Positions 56,196 to 64,000 of a DNA stretch of 64,000 nucleotides are shown here, piece after piece (position 1 is the stretch's first letter; every line of letters starts with the position of its first letter). Origin of the DNA: Bacteroidales bacterium (GTDB lineage Bacteria > Bacteroidota > Bacteroidia > Bacteroidales > WCHB1-69). Location: positions 1 to 64,000 of the forward strand of contig JAILCI010000044.1 in assembly GCA_024686335.1 (NCBI GenBank), written 5' to 3'. A model generated the notes under the pieces. It saw nothing but the letters and a program-made list of their open reading frames with translations. It did not search any database and had not been told where the DNA came from. The position numbers were made by a program, and so were the translations under genes.

Positions 56196-56591
56196 ATGGA
56201 AGAGAAAAAAACATCCATGATCAGATTGAGAATGAGCTCACAGGATGCTCATTATGGTGGTAACTTAGTAGATGGCGCACACATGCTGGCACTGTTCGGC
56301 GATGTGGCCACAGAACTGCTCATCATGCAAGATGGCGACGAAGGTCTTTTCTGCGCATACGACAACGTAGAGTTCCTCGCTCCCGTTTATGCTGGCGACT
56401 ATATCGAGGCTGTCGGTGAGATCACCAAGGTTGGCAACACCTCCCGTAAGATGGTCTTCGAAGCCAGAAAAGTCATCATCCCGCGTCCTGACATCAGCGC
56501 CTCCGCAGCTGACGTGCTTCCCGAGCCTGTCGTAGTATGCCGCGCTTCCGGCACCTGCGTAGTTCCGAAACAATGCCAACGCAAGAACTAA
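56196..56591 (+). CDS. kal: 3-aminobutyryl-CoA ammonia-lyase
   Basis: A 131-residue hotdog-fold enzyme that deaminates 3-aminobutyryl-CoA to crotonyl-CoA in lysine fermentation. It has the signature of the family: [24 protein letters not shown] at the start, [47 protein letters not shown] and [14 protein letters not shown] at the end, so family membership is strong. The next gene, 130 bp downstream, encodes the preceding enzyme Kce. The other pathway genes (kamA, kamDE, kdd) are not in the window. Confidence 0.9.
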   Translation: MEEKKTSMIRLRMSSQDAHYGGNLVDGAHMLALFGDVATELLIMQDGDEGLFCAYDNVEFLAPVYAGDYIEAVGEITKVGNTSRKMVFEARKVIIPRPDISASAADVLPEPVVVCRASGTCVVPKQCQRKN

Positions 56592-56601
56592 TTATGAAGA
56601 T

Positions 56602-56678
56602 ATTAAGTTATGAAATTATAAAGTTATCATAGATTTGACGGTCATCAACGCCTTCACCTCTTTGTTTCATAACTTAAT
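56602..56678 (+). promoter_or_regulatory. Inverted repeat between kal and kce
   Basis: ATTAAGTTATGAAA (56602-56615) and its exact complement (56665-56678) enclose 49 nt. In the transcript this would be a large hairpin between the two genes, possibly affecting mRNA stability or read-through. Confidence 0.55.
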
Positions 56679-56720
56679 AATTTAATAGTTTAATAATTTA
56701 ATAGAAATTTTTTTTGAAAT

Positions 56721-57551
56721 ATGGAAAAACTAATCATAACCGCCGCTATTTGCGGTGCTGAAGTAACGAAAGAGCAGAATCCGGCCGTTCCTTATACTGT
56801 TGAGGAGATTGTCAAAGAGGCCAAGTCAGCTGTTGATGCTGGTGCAGCTATCGTGCACTTGCACGTGCGTGAGGATGATGGCACGCCGACCCAGAGTCGC
56901 GCCCGTTTCCAGGAGTGCGAGGACGCTATCTACAAAGCATGTCCTAATGTCATCTTGATTCCGTCCACTGGCGGTGCCGTGGGCATGACTCCCGACGAGC
57001 GTCTGCAGTCTACCGACACCACTCCTATCCCTGAGATGGCCACTCTGGACTGTGGTACCTGCAACTTCGGTGACGAGATTTTTGACAACACCATGCCGAC
57101 AATGCGTGCTTTTGGCAAGCGCATGATCGAGCGTGGCATCAAGCCCGAATACGAGTGCTTCGAGATGGGTCACCTGGACACAATTCTGACGATGGCTCGC
57201 AAGGGTGAGGTCCCTGGAGCTCCCATGCAGTTCAACTTCGTCTTAGGCGTTCCTGGCTGTACTCCTGCCACCGTGCCCAACCTCTGCTGGCTCGTTCAAA
57301 ACATCCCGGCAGGCTCCACATGGACCTGCACCGGCATTGGCCGTCACGCCTTCACCCTCGCCGCTCCCACCATCGTGATGGGCGGTAACGTGCGCGTAGG
57401 TTTCGAAGACAACCTCTACCTCGAGAGAGGCGTCCTCGCCAAGTCTAACGGTGAACTCGTCGACAAGGTTGTCCGCATGGCCAAACTGCTCGGCCGTCAA
57501 GTGGCCACCTCCGATGAGGCTCGTGAAATCCTCGGCCTCAAAAAGAGATAG
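56721..57551 (+). CDS. kce: 3-keto-5-aminohexanoate cleavage enzyme (BKACE)
   Basis: A 276-residue zinc-dependent BKACE (DUF849) enzyme that splits 3-keto-5-aminohexanoate with acetyl-CoA into 3-aminobutyryl-CoA and acetoacetate. The TIM barrel zinc ligands are H46 and H48 in VHLHVRED, the same numbering as in characterised Kce; GMTPDERLQS and TCTGIGRHAF are further family sequences. Its product is the substrate of Kal, encoded just upstream, so the two catalyse consecutive steps. A terminator follows. Confidence 0.9.
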   Translation: MEKLIITAAICGAEVTKEQNPAVPYTVEEIVKEAKSAVDAGAAIVHLHVREDDGTPTQSRARFQECEDAIYKACPNVILIPSTGGAVGMTPDERLQSTDTTPIPEMATLDCGTCNFGDEIFDNTMPTMRAFGKRMIERGIKPEYECFEMGHLDTILTMARKGEVPGAPMQFNFVLGVPGCTPATVPNLCWLVQNIPAGSTWTCTGIGRHAFTLAAPTIVMGGNVRVGFEDNLYLERGVLAKSNGELVDKVVRMAKLLGRQVATSDEAREILGLKKR

Positions 57552-57573
57552 GTCATTACGGATAGTTACCAAA

Positions 57574-57609
57574 CAAAAAACGGACGCTTTCGGGCGCCCG
57601 TTTTTTTTT
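57574..57609 (+). terminator. Rho-independent terminator of kal-kce
   Basis: AAAAAACGGaCGC-TTTCGG-GCGcCCGTTTTTT stem with one mismatch and a long T-run, ending immediately before MITE copy C. Confidence 0.85.
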
Positions 57610-57611
57610 AG

Positions 57612-57878
57612 GGAACTGTATGCCTAATGGCACATTGTAGGCCCAAGAATGTTGCTAATAGACGTTTTCTTAAGGGAGACGATGGCTTCATGGCAGGCAA
57701 TCCCCACAAATATAATTCTACAACTTTTCTCTTGATAGAAAAGTTGCCAAAAGATCAAGCCGACATGAAACCCGCCCGCTCTGTCCGCCCCAGGTGCCTC
57801 AGTAAATCATGTGGGGTTAAAATGCAATCTGTTTTGACTTTGCACTCATCTTTGTGGTGCCATCATGTATATAACTCC
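57612..57878. mobile_element. MITE-like element, copy C (267 bp)
   Basis: Shortest of the three copies; the terminal inverted repeats agree at 16 of 22 positions and the core hairpin is at 57721-57746. It lacks the central segment present in A and B. It fills the gap between convergent kce and nhaD. The track ORF 57627-58010 reads through it and is spurious. Confidence 0.75.
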
Positions 57879-57897
57879 CGTATTTATGTCATCTCAT

Positions 57898-59286
57898 CTA
57901 AAAGAGCATTGCTGTCTGTGTGGCAGAAATACCCATCAGAATATAGAGCTTATCCATCAAGATGTATGCACCAATACCAGCCACATAGCCAAGCAATGCA
58001 TACGGAGTGATGTGCTTCAGATACCAAATAAAGTCGATCTTCTCCATACCCATAACGGCCACGCCAGCGGCGGAACCGATGATGAGGAGGCTTCCGCCAG
58101 TACCAGCACAGTAAGCCAGGAATACCCAGAAGAGGTGATCCATCGGGAAGCTGTACATACCCATAGCGCCAGCCACCAACGGCACATTGTCAATGATGGA
58201 TGAAAGAACACCAATCACAGAGTCGATGAGGTAGTAGTTGCCGTGGAAGATGTTGTCGAGGCTGCCAGCGAGCAGGGAGAGATGTCCTGCGCTCTGCAAA
58301 CCAGCCACTGCCAACAAGATACCGAGGAAGAAGAGGATACTAGGCAAGTCGATGCGGGAAAGAACGCCCGTGATGGTAAACCTGCGATTTGCATCCTGAT
58401 TGGCTTTGTGCAGAATCTCCGTAACAATCCAAAGGATAGAGAGACCGAACATAATGCCCATATAGGGTTTCAAGTGGGTTATAATCTTGAATACCGGAAC
58501 GAAAACCAGGGAGGCAATACCCAAGAAAAAGATAAGGTTACGTTGCCATGTCGGAACGCCATTATCCTTGTCTGCCTTCGGGCGCTTAGAAGCATCAATC
58601 TCGCCGCGCTCCACAAAGGAGACGATGATAAGCGGGATGATCATGGAAATGAGGCTCGGGATGAGGCAATGCAGCATCACAGCACCTGTGGAGACTCTTC
58701 CGGCAATCCAGAGCATAATAGTGGTCACGTCGCCAATAGGACTCCATGCGCCACCGGCATTAGCGGCCAGGATGACCATACCGCCGAAGAACCAGCGGTC
58801 ATGTTTGTCAGGGAGCAACTTCCGTAAGAGAGCAACCATAACAATAGCAGTGGTCAAGTTATCGAGGATAGCAGAGAAGAAGAAGGTGATAAAGCTCAAG
58901 ATCCAGAGCAGTTTCACCTTATTGGTAGTCTTGATGTTATCCGTAATGATGTTGAAACCACCGTAAGTGTCAATAAGTTCCACCACTGTCATGGCGCCCA
59001 TCAGGTAGAACAGAATCTCGGCAATGTCGCCAAGATGCTCAATGAGCTCATGTGTGGTAAGAAAGTCGATAAAAGGATGCGCGGAGTCGGGGTGCGCCTC
59101 TTTGAAGGCATCATAGCCAGCACTAAAGCCTGCCGGTTCGTATATGCTCGGACCAGTAAGGATGTAGAGCGTCCAGATCAAAACACCGGTCAATAATGCA
59201 AAGGCTGTCTTGTTGATCTTCAAAGGATGTTCAAGGGCTATACAGAGATAACCGATGACAAAAACGACAATCATTACATAAAACAT
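57898..59286 (-). CDS. nhaD: NhaD-type Na+/H+ antiporter
   Basis: A 462-residue inner-membrane ion transporter with about twelve membrane segments. It shows the NhaD/arsenite-permease-superfamily features: a conserved ITFFFSAILDNLTTAIVMVALLRKLLP segment with the family N-L-T-T motif, ANAGGAWSPIGDVTTIMLW and, in the second half, DSVIGVLSSIIDNVPLVAGAMGMY. NhaD exports Na+ or Li+ for protons, giving pH and salt homeostasis. It follows a small barrel-protein gene by 24 bp on the - strand. No cytosolic regulator is adjacent. Confidence 0.9.
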   Translation of the reverse strand: MFYVMIVVFVIGYLCIALEHPLKINKTAFALLTGVLIWTLYILTGPSIYEPAGFSAGYDAFKEAHPDSAHPFIDFLTTHELIEHLGDIAEILFYLMGAMTVVELIDTYGGFNIITDNIKTTNKVKLLWILSFITFFFSAILDNLTTAIVMVALLRKLLPDKHDRWFFGGMVILAANAGGAWSPIGDVTTIMLWIAGRVSTGAVMLHCLIPSLISMIIPLIIVSFVERGEIDASKRPKADKDNGVPTWQRNLIFFLGIASLVFVPVFKIITHLKPYMGIMFGLSILWIVTEILHKANQDANRRFTITGVLSRIDLPSILFFLGILLAVAGLQSAGHLSLLAGSLDNIFHGNYYLIDSVIGVLSSIIDNVPLVAGAMGMYSFPMDHLFWVFLAYCAGTGGSLLIIGSAAGVAVMGMEKIDFIWYLKHITPYALLGYVAGIGAYILMDKLYILMGISATQTAMLF

Positions 59287-59310
59287 ATCTCAGAATTTTT
59301 TAGTTATTCA

Positions 59311-60021
59311 TTAGAAGATGCTCAGAGAGATACCTACAGACATAGGATGGATTTTAGGACCTTTGCCAGCCTCGAAAAGCGGGGTCACCTGGAAGCTATA
59401 ATACAGATCCACAAACTTCCAACCAATACGGGTGTAGACATCTACATTATATTTAAGCTTGTTTTCCATACGTAGGTTCTTGATCATCAGAGTGTCAGTA
59501 CCTGTTGTATAGTCTTGACCCTTGTATTTCTGGGAAACCTCGGCGACGAGACCGATACGAGCGCCCAGGCTGAACTTGAAACCACTTTTGTGACGATAGC
59601 GGAACTCAACGGGAATATTAGCACTCAAATAGTTCATCTTCAGAAGATTATACTCTACCGATGTAGGCAAAACATTATACTTCATCAGACCATTCTCCTT
59701 GTCATACAACAACAAAGCATTGCTATATTGAGTATGATAGGTAACACCCACACCCAGACCAAAAGAAAGAGGTTTATTCTTGATTTGAAAATCCCACATT
59801 GCAGAGAAGTTGAAACCAGGGTCAAACTTTTTATGATTGACCTCTGTCGGCATGCCCATCCAAAAAGAATGGAATACATCCATAATCAGACGATCTCTGA
59901 ATACGATAGGTTTTTCCTCCACATCTTTAGAGGCAGTATAAGGGGTTGCAGCATTTTGCGCATTCAAACTCTGGAAACCGAGAAGCGCAATTATACCCAG
60001 TAAAAAGATCTTTTTATACAT
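59311..60021 (-). CDS. PorT-like outer-membrane beta-barrel protein
   Basis: A 236-residue exported protein with signal peptide (MYKKIFLLGIIALLGFQSLNA). The mature part has alternating strands (LSFGLGVGVTYHTQYSNALL, SANIPVEFRYRHKSGFKFSLGARIGLVAE) and ends with a terminal aromatic-type strand PMSVGISLSIF, as in PorT/OMP_b-brl barrels. The ATG at 60021 is chosen because the track start is a TTG and a TATTTTTG box at 60048 lies upstream. It is 24 bp upstream of nhaD in the same orientation, probably one operon. Function unknown. Confidence 0.78.
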   Translation of the reverse strand: MYKKIFLLGIIALLGFQSLNAQNAATPYTASKDVEEKPIVFRDRLIMDVFHSFWMGMPTEVNHKKFDPGFNFSAMWDFQIKNKPLSFGLGVGVTYHTQYSNALLLYDKENGLMKYNVLPTSVEYNLLKMNYLSANIPVEFRYRHKSGFKFSLGARIGLVAEVSQKYKGQDYTTGTDTLMIKNLRMENKLKYNVDVYTRIGWKFVDLYYSFQVTPLFEAGKGPKIHPMSVGISLSIF

Positions 60022-60047
60022 CGTTATTCGTTTCTTCAATGAAGTGG

Positions 60048-60055
60048 CAAAAATA
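60048..60055 (-). promoter_or_regulatory. -7 box, barrel protein-nhaD promoter
   Basis: TATTTTTG on the - strand, 26 bp upstream of the ATG at 60021. Confidence 0.6.
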
Positions 60056-60062
60056 CAAAAAA

Positions 60063-62621
60063 TTACATATCACCCTCGCCACCTGTATAATCATCTTCAG
60101 TTATGCGCTGAGGACGACTGCGGTAGTTATTAAGTTTATATGTCAAGTTCAGGGAGATGTTGAAACCGGAGTTCTCACGGACGCTATATGATTCATATCC
60201 AATAGGTTCATTGAGACCTGACCAAGAGGAGACCTCCATCATACGCACTTTCGGGATGAAATAGAGCAGGTTTCGGATATTCAGACTGACAACCAAAGAG
60301 TTGTTGAGGAAACCTTTCTTCAAGCCGAAATTAAGACGATAGGACGCAGAACGACGACCTTGTCCAATGCCATGAGTACCCCACCCCATACTACCGGAGG
60401 TCAAGGTAGAGGAACGATAACGGAAGTCGAGCTGAAGGTCAAAATCCTTGCCGACGGTGAAAGTCTGGCTAAGACCAGCATTCCAAGCCCAGTCGCGGGA
60501 GAGGTTCTCATCGAGCAGGTTGTCACTGTCGATTATGTTACGATAAAAACTGCCGGTGAGATTTAGACGATAGACCTTCTTCACACGATAGCTAAAGAAG
60601 AGCTCGACACCGAAGTTCTGGCTTTTGTTGAGATTCTGATAGGATGTCATCGTATAGGGCATATCCGTTATCGGATCGCGAAGAATCTCAGTATAACGGG
60701 TTATAAGGTTGGTACGACGTCTGTAGAAGGTTGTAAATGTGAAGGTTGCCTTCTGTTCGCTGAACATATAGCCTAACTCAAATGAGTTGGCAAACTCGGG
60801 TTCCAGAGCAGGATTACCTGTAATGCGGTTCTCGCGGTCAAAGTCATCCACAAACGGATTCAGCTGATGGATACGCGGGCGCTGCACACGACGGGAGAAG
60901 CTGAACTGCAGCGAGTGATGATCCACGATGTCGTACTTGATGTGTACCGTCGGAAAGAAGAAGTTACGGGCGAAATGGCCGTAGTTGAAATAACTGTATA
61001 CGACACCTTGAGATTCAAGATCGGAGATGGTATAGGACATCTCGCCACGAAGACCCAACTGTACTTTCAACTTATTCCAAAATGTATTTGAATAGATAAA
61101 ATAGAGAGCGTTGAGATATTCGTGATACATGAAGTCGTTGCTGCGAAGGGAGTCCTCTACACAGTCCTCTTCTGAAGTTCCCTCAAAACGGGCATAGTCC
61201 TGCCCCACTCCTCTGTATGAAAACTTGTAACCAGTCTCGATACGACCACCATTGCCCACGGGCGTCACAAAGTCCACTTGAGCAGTGGCATCGCGGTGCA
61301 GGTCCGTAGTCTCGGTGCGCTGATAGAAATCGGGAATCTCGAGATAGCTATCCTGCAAGATTTGACTATAACCGCCACCGGCGTGCTGGTTATAGAAAAT
61401 CTCAGAGGTCAACTCCATACCTTGCGTTTTGAATGTCTTCTTGTAAAAAACAGAAGCATCCACGCCGTTGAAATAGCGCGGGCTGAGACCAGTCTGATCA
61501 TAGTAGTAGAAGGTGTCGAGCGGAGAATAGGTGATGGAGTTGAGTTTACTCTCACGACTCATCTTGCCAAAGTGACCGGAGACATTGAAGGTGAGGGTGT
61601 TATACTTGTTGATATAATAATCTAAAGAGAGACTGGCGTTATGAAAACGGTTGTTGTTCTGTCCATAGTTGTCCTGCTCCATACGGGTGGTATCCTCGTT
61701 AAACCATGAGTTACGCCACATCGTACCGGCATTTCGGTATCTGAAATTACGGATGCCGTAGCTGGCGAAGAGGTTGATCTTATTGTAACGATAGTTGAAA
61801 CTGACACTACCATTATAGCCATTGAAATAGAAATTGTGCTTGTTGTTATGGTGTAGCATAGCAGTGGAAGCGCCGACAGTAACCATGCCGTTGAAACCTG
61901 ACTCCTTTTTCTTTTTGAGAACCACGTTGAGGATACCGGCCATGCCATCGGGTTCGAGACGTGCGGAGGGGTTCGTGATGACCTCTATGCTCTCGATGAT
62001 GTCGGCAGGGATTTGGTCGAGAGTCAGGTTGGTGGGACGGCCATCGACGAGGATGGTGACGTTCTCACTACCACGGAGATTGACGTTGCCCTCGATATCG
62101 ACAGAGACAGAGGGAATCTCCTCCAGGACTTCCACAGCCGTCTGGCCTGCAGAGGAGACACTCGACTCCACATTGTAGACCGTCTTGTCGAGGTTACTCT
62201 GGATCATATCGCGTTGCGCCTTGATGACGACCGTCTCCAATTCGGTTGAGGAGCTGGACATCTTGAATTTCTCCATTTTGAATACGGCATTGTTCTTGGA
62301 GATGGTAAAGGCACCCGAGTTTGTAGAGCTGTAGCCCATGCTCTGAATCTCGAGGAAGTAGGTGCCGAAGGGAATATCATTGATGACGAACTTGCCCTCG
62401 GTATCGGTGAGGCCATACTGGGCCACGAGGGAGTCGGAGGTTTTGCGGACATATATGGTAGCGTACTCTATGGGCACGCCGTTAGGGTCAAGGATAGTGC
62501 CGGTAACAGTGCCGTGGGTGCGGTTGACGTTGGTTTGCTGTTGCATTTCGGGTTGCGCCCAAGAGGTGACAGCGCAACATGAAAGAAGGAGTATAAACAG
62601 GGTTAACGTACGGATTATCAT
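60063..62621 (-). CDS. TonB-dependent receptor-like outer-membrane protein
   Basis: An 852-residue outer-membrane protein starting MIIRTLTLFILLLSCCAVTSWA. The mature part begins with a CarboxypepD_reg domain (HGTVTGTILDPNGVPIEYATIYVRKTSD), then a plug (VEVLEEIPSVSVDIEGNVNLRGSENVTILVDGRPTNLTLDQIPADIIESIEVITNPSARLEPDGMAGILNVVLKKKK) and an OMP_b-brl_3 barrel. The start at 62621 is preferred because a TATCTTTG box at 62650 lies between it and the track start at 62843, and the upstream residues resemble no signal sequence. No SusD, SBP or inner-membrane transporter is adjacent; the substrate is unknown. Confidence 0.85.
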   Translation of the reverse strand: MIIRTLTLFILLLSCCAVTSWAQPEMQQQTNVNRTHGTVTGTILDPNGVPIEYATIYVRKTSDSLVAQYGLTDTEGKFVINDIPFGTYFLEIQSMGYSSTNSGAFTISKNNAVFKMEKFKMSSSSTELETVVIKAQRDMIQSNLDKTVYNVESSVSSAGQTAVEVLEEIPSVSVDIEGNVNLRGSENVTILVDGRPTNLTLDQIPADIIESIEVITNPSARLEPDGMAGILNVVLKKKKESGFNGMVTVGASTAMLHHNNKHNFYFNGYNGSVSFNYRYNKINLFASYGIRNFRYRNAGTMWRNSWFNEDTTRMEQDNYGQNNNRFHNASLSLDYYINKYNTLTFNVSGHFGKMSRESKLNSITYSPLDTFYYYDQTGLSPRYFNGVDASVFYKKTFKTQGMELTSEIFYNQHAGGGYSQILQDSYLEIPDFYQRTETTDLHRDATAQVDFVTPVGNGGRIETGYKFSYRGVGQDYARFEGTSEEDCVEDSLRSNDFMYHEYLNALYFIYSNTFWNKLKVQLGLRGEMSYTISDLESQGVVYSYFNYGHFARNFFFPTVHIKYDIVDHHSLQFSFSRRVQRPRIHQLNPFVDDFDRENRITGNPALEPEFANSFELGYMFSEQKATFTFTTFYRRRTNLITRYTEILRDPITDMPYTMTSYQNLNKSQNFGVELFFSYRVKKVYRLNLTGSFYRNIIDSDNLLDENLSRDWAWNAGLSQTFTVGKDFDLQLDFRYRSSTLTSGSMGWGTHGIGQGRRSASYRLNFGLKKGFLNNSLVVSLNIRNLLYFIPKVRMMEVSSWSGLNEPIGYESYSVRENSGFNISLNLTYKLNNYRSRPQRITEDDYTGGEGDM

Positions 62622-62649
62622 ATAATTACGTTTTTCAAGATGAAAACCG

Positions 62650-62657
62650 CAAAGATA
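62650..62657 (-). promoter_or_regulatory. -7 box, TonB-dependent receptor promoter
   Basis: TATCTTTG on the - strand, 29 bp upstream of the ATG at 62621. Confidence 0.65.
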
Positions 62658-62793
62658 GTTTTTTTTGGTAAATATGTCAAAAAATTTGGAGAAGAGGTGG
62701 GAGGGGGAAATGAAAGAATTAAAGATAGAAAAATAGTTCAATAGGTTAGACAAACCTTTTCGAAATAAAAACATTATCATATTAACTAATGAG

Positions 62794-63532
62794 CTAATAC
62801 TTTTCATTTTGAGACTTTCTTTTAAGAATTGGTGGGGTAACACTTTTCATTCCATCAACATGTTCAAATAATTGAGGGTCTACATTCGCATTCATAGGAT
62901 CCAAGATAAAATCCACCCCTTCTCTTCTAGCCAGTTTTGCTGCTGGAACAAAATCCGCATCACCTGAAAAAAGGACTATGGTATCGACAAATCTTTTTAA
63001 GGACAAAGAAGCTATATCTACACCTATCTTCATATCAATACCTTTCTGACGAATATTTAAGTACACATCATTTTCCGTCAATGAACTAATATCAGTAATA
63101 CCTTTTAACAGTTCTTTCACTTTAGAAGAATAAATTTGCCACTGTCCATTATCCTTAAGATTTCCAAGACGTAGAGCAACTTTTCTTTTTTTCTTTAAAG
63201 CCTCAAAAAGATCATTTCTAAATTTATATTCATAAGTCTTACTAAAATCCACAACCTTATTAGAAATTGGATTATGAAACTTTTTTCCTAATGGTTTACA
63301 ATCATAATAAAAAATACGATAAAGAATATTATTACCACCCACATGAGAATGAGCCATAGTATACATAATATCAGCGACCGCTTCTGCAGACAATATTTTA
63401 TCTTTATTATATAAAGAGTTAAAACGCTTGAGGAAAAAGCCACCATCGATTAGGACAGCAATCTTTTGTGGAGGTAGATTTGTTTTGTTTTTTTTTATGG
63501 TTATAAAAAAACTCGTGGGTCGGCGTGCCCAT
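62794..63532 (-). CDS. NYN domain nuclease with apparent frameshift near the N-terminus
   Basis: A PIN-like NYN-domain protein, probably an RNA nuclease. The ORF-track model (62794-63393) starts at a TTG after the first catalytic segment. In the same frame, upstream residues QKIAVLIDGGFFLKRFNSLYN carry the N-terminal NYN aspartate, but no ATG, GTG or TTG precedes them before an in-frame TAA. An ATG at 63532 lies in the +1 frame and would join the domain if one base were removed from a run of nine A (63488-63496). The remaining catalytic segments IDMKIGVDIASLS and VLFSGDADFVPAAKLARR are intact. A sequencing error, slippage-controlled gene or unusual start are alternatives. Confidence 0.7.
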
Positions 63533-63594
63533 TATCGAGATTAGCGCAAATGATACGCTATCGGGCACGCGTAGCCAAGAGCATAATGTTGCGG

Positions 63595-63602
63595 CAAAAA
63601 TA
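63595..63602 (-). promoter_or_regulatory. -7 box, NYN gene promoter
   Basis: TATTTTTG on the - strand, 62 bp upstream of the ATG at 63532; it excludes the track ATG at 63625. Confidence 0.55.
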
Positions 63603-63640
63603 CAAATAATATTTAAGACATGCAATTAAAATATAAAAAA

Positions 63641-64000
63641 TTACTCCACCTCAAACCTCACTCCCGGAAAAGCCTTCTTGTTGGCAGACTGATAACCCAC
63701 GGCATAGTTGATCTCTGAGGCGGGGACCCTCACCACTACGGGTGTCTCATCTGCTGCAGCGACAATCTCCGCCAACCTGTCGCGCCACAAGGCGGTGAGA
63801 ACCAACTCTTTGAAGGAGACATGGAACGGTCCCGCCAGATAGTCGGTGCCGCTGAGCAATCCCTCCGAAGGATGCAAGCCCATACGCAGAATCGTGACAC
63901 CATGCTCCGTGAAATATTGGTAGAGATCTTTGCACCACTCCACCGCCGTCTCAAGACTCAACGGCTGGTAGAGTCCCTGGCGGTACTGCGCGGCCAACAG
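63641..64000 (-). CDS. C-terminal end of an Elp3-like radical SAM protein
   Basis: The frame is open through the right window edge, so only about 119 C-terminal residues are visible. The sequence YRQGLYQPLSLETAVEWCKDLYQYFTEHGVTILRMGLHPSEGLLSGTDYLAGPFHVSFKELV fits the C-terminal part of COG1243-type (Elp3-like) radical SAM enzymes, where the barrel ends and a small accessory region follows. The CxxxCxxC cluster should be in the missing upstream part. The substrate is unknown; such proteins are often misannotated as coproporphyrinogen oxidases. The ATG-like start of the track ORF is a TTG inside the gene. Confidence 0.7.
   Translation of the reverse strand: MLAAQYRQGLYQPLSLETAVEWCKDLYQYFTEHGVTILRMGLHPSEGLLSGTDYLAGPFHVSFKELVLTALWRDRLAEIVAAADETPVVVRVPASEINYAVGYQSANKKAFPGVRFEVE

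Noticed and set aside
57627-58010. 127-residue ORF over MITE copy C
   Set aside because: Its sequence is mostly the translated repeat (FLLIEKLPKDQAD also appears when the other copies are translated) and runs into nhaD antisense.
63419-63625. 68-residue ORF MHVLNIICIF as a separate gene
   Set aside because: It starts upstream of the promoter box at 63595 and overlaps the NYN frame; only its second ATG (63532) is useful as the start of the NYN gene.

Overview
The window is chromosomal DNA of a Bacteroidales bacterium, most likely Prevotellaceae (inference). This rests on many Bacteroidetes-only families (DUF4301, DUF5686, DUF4296, PepSY-like, GLPGLI, CHU_C/type B T9SS sorting domains, CarboxypepD_reg TonB-dependent receptors), many lipoboxes, a lack of clear Shine-Dalgarno sequences, and about twenty intergenic matches to the Bacteroidetes -7 box TAnnTTTG, usually 20-60 bp upstream of a start codon. 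I saw no rRNA, tRNA, CRISPR array, prophage or transposase gene. Mobile DNA appears only as small non-coding repeats.

Layout. 1-10.9 kb: the end of a surface protein, a DUF362 lipoprotein divergent from an AraC regulator, a DMT permease, a three-gene operon (acetyltransferase fusion, GIY-YIG, DUF5714), a zinc-type P-ATPase with its Fur-family regulator, and a large unknown membrane-anchored protein. 10.9-12.9 kb: a peroxide-response operon (glutathione peroxidase, ferritin-like protein, OhrR) with a palindromic candidate operator in its promoter. 13-16.8 kb: two periplasmic parvulin-type proteins and an orphan FecCD permease. 16.9-20.5 kb: a GLPGLI/PNGase F-like protein, CCA-adding enzyme and a DUF4296 lipoprotein. 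20.5-25.9 kb: 3-methyladenine glycosylase, then an operon of ECF sigma factor, membrane-tethered CHU_C protein, M16 protein lacking the zinc motif, and a large Fn3-like/CHU_C secreted protein. 26-31.6 kb: beta-mannosidase, nitroreductase, a PepSY-like protein and a lipid A-type acyltransferase. 31.6-37.5 kb: a double HAD/GmhB fusion, DNA ligase, M3 peptidase and MsrA. 37.7-44.4 kb: EttA, a TonB-dependent receptor, RfbA, RadC and DUF58. 44.4-46.6 kb: two unrecognised exported proteins. 47-50.4 kb: glycosyltransferase, MurA and a PPi-type phosphofructokinase. 50.5-54.2 kb: a DUF5686 protein and 1.1 kb of direct repeats made of hairpins. 54.3-57.6 kb: DUF4301, a seven-hairpin array and a kal-kce lysine-fermentation pair. 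57.9-64 kb: NhaD antiporter, a small outer-membrane barrel, a TonB-dependent receptor, a NYN nuclease gene with an apparent A9 frameshift, and the end of an Elp3-like radical SAM protein.

Most unusual content: a 267-424 bp MITE-like family with 22-bp terminal inverted repeats, present three times and each time between convergent genes; the hairpin array between the divergent DUF4301 and kal genes; the sigma/CHU_C/inactive-M16/CHU_C operon; and the homopolymer break in the NYN gene. Functions are inferred from residue patterns only, since no database search was possible.
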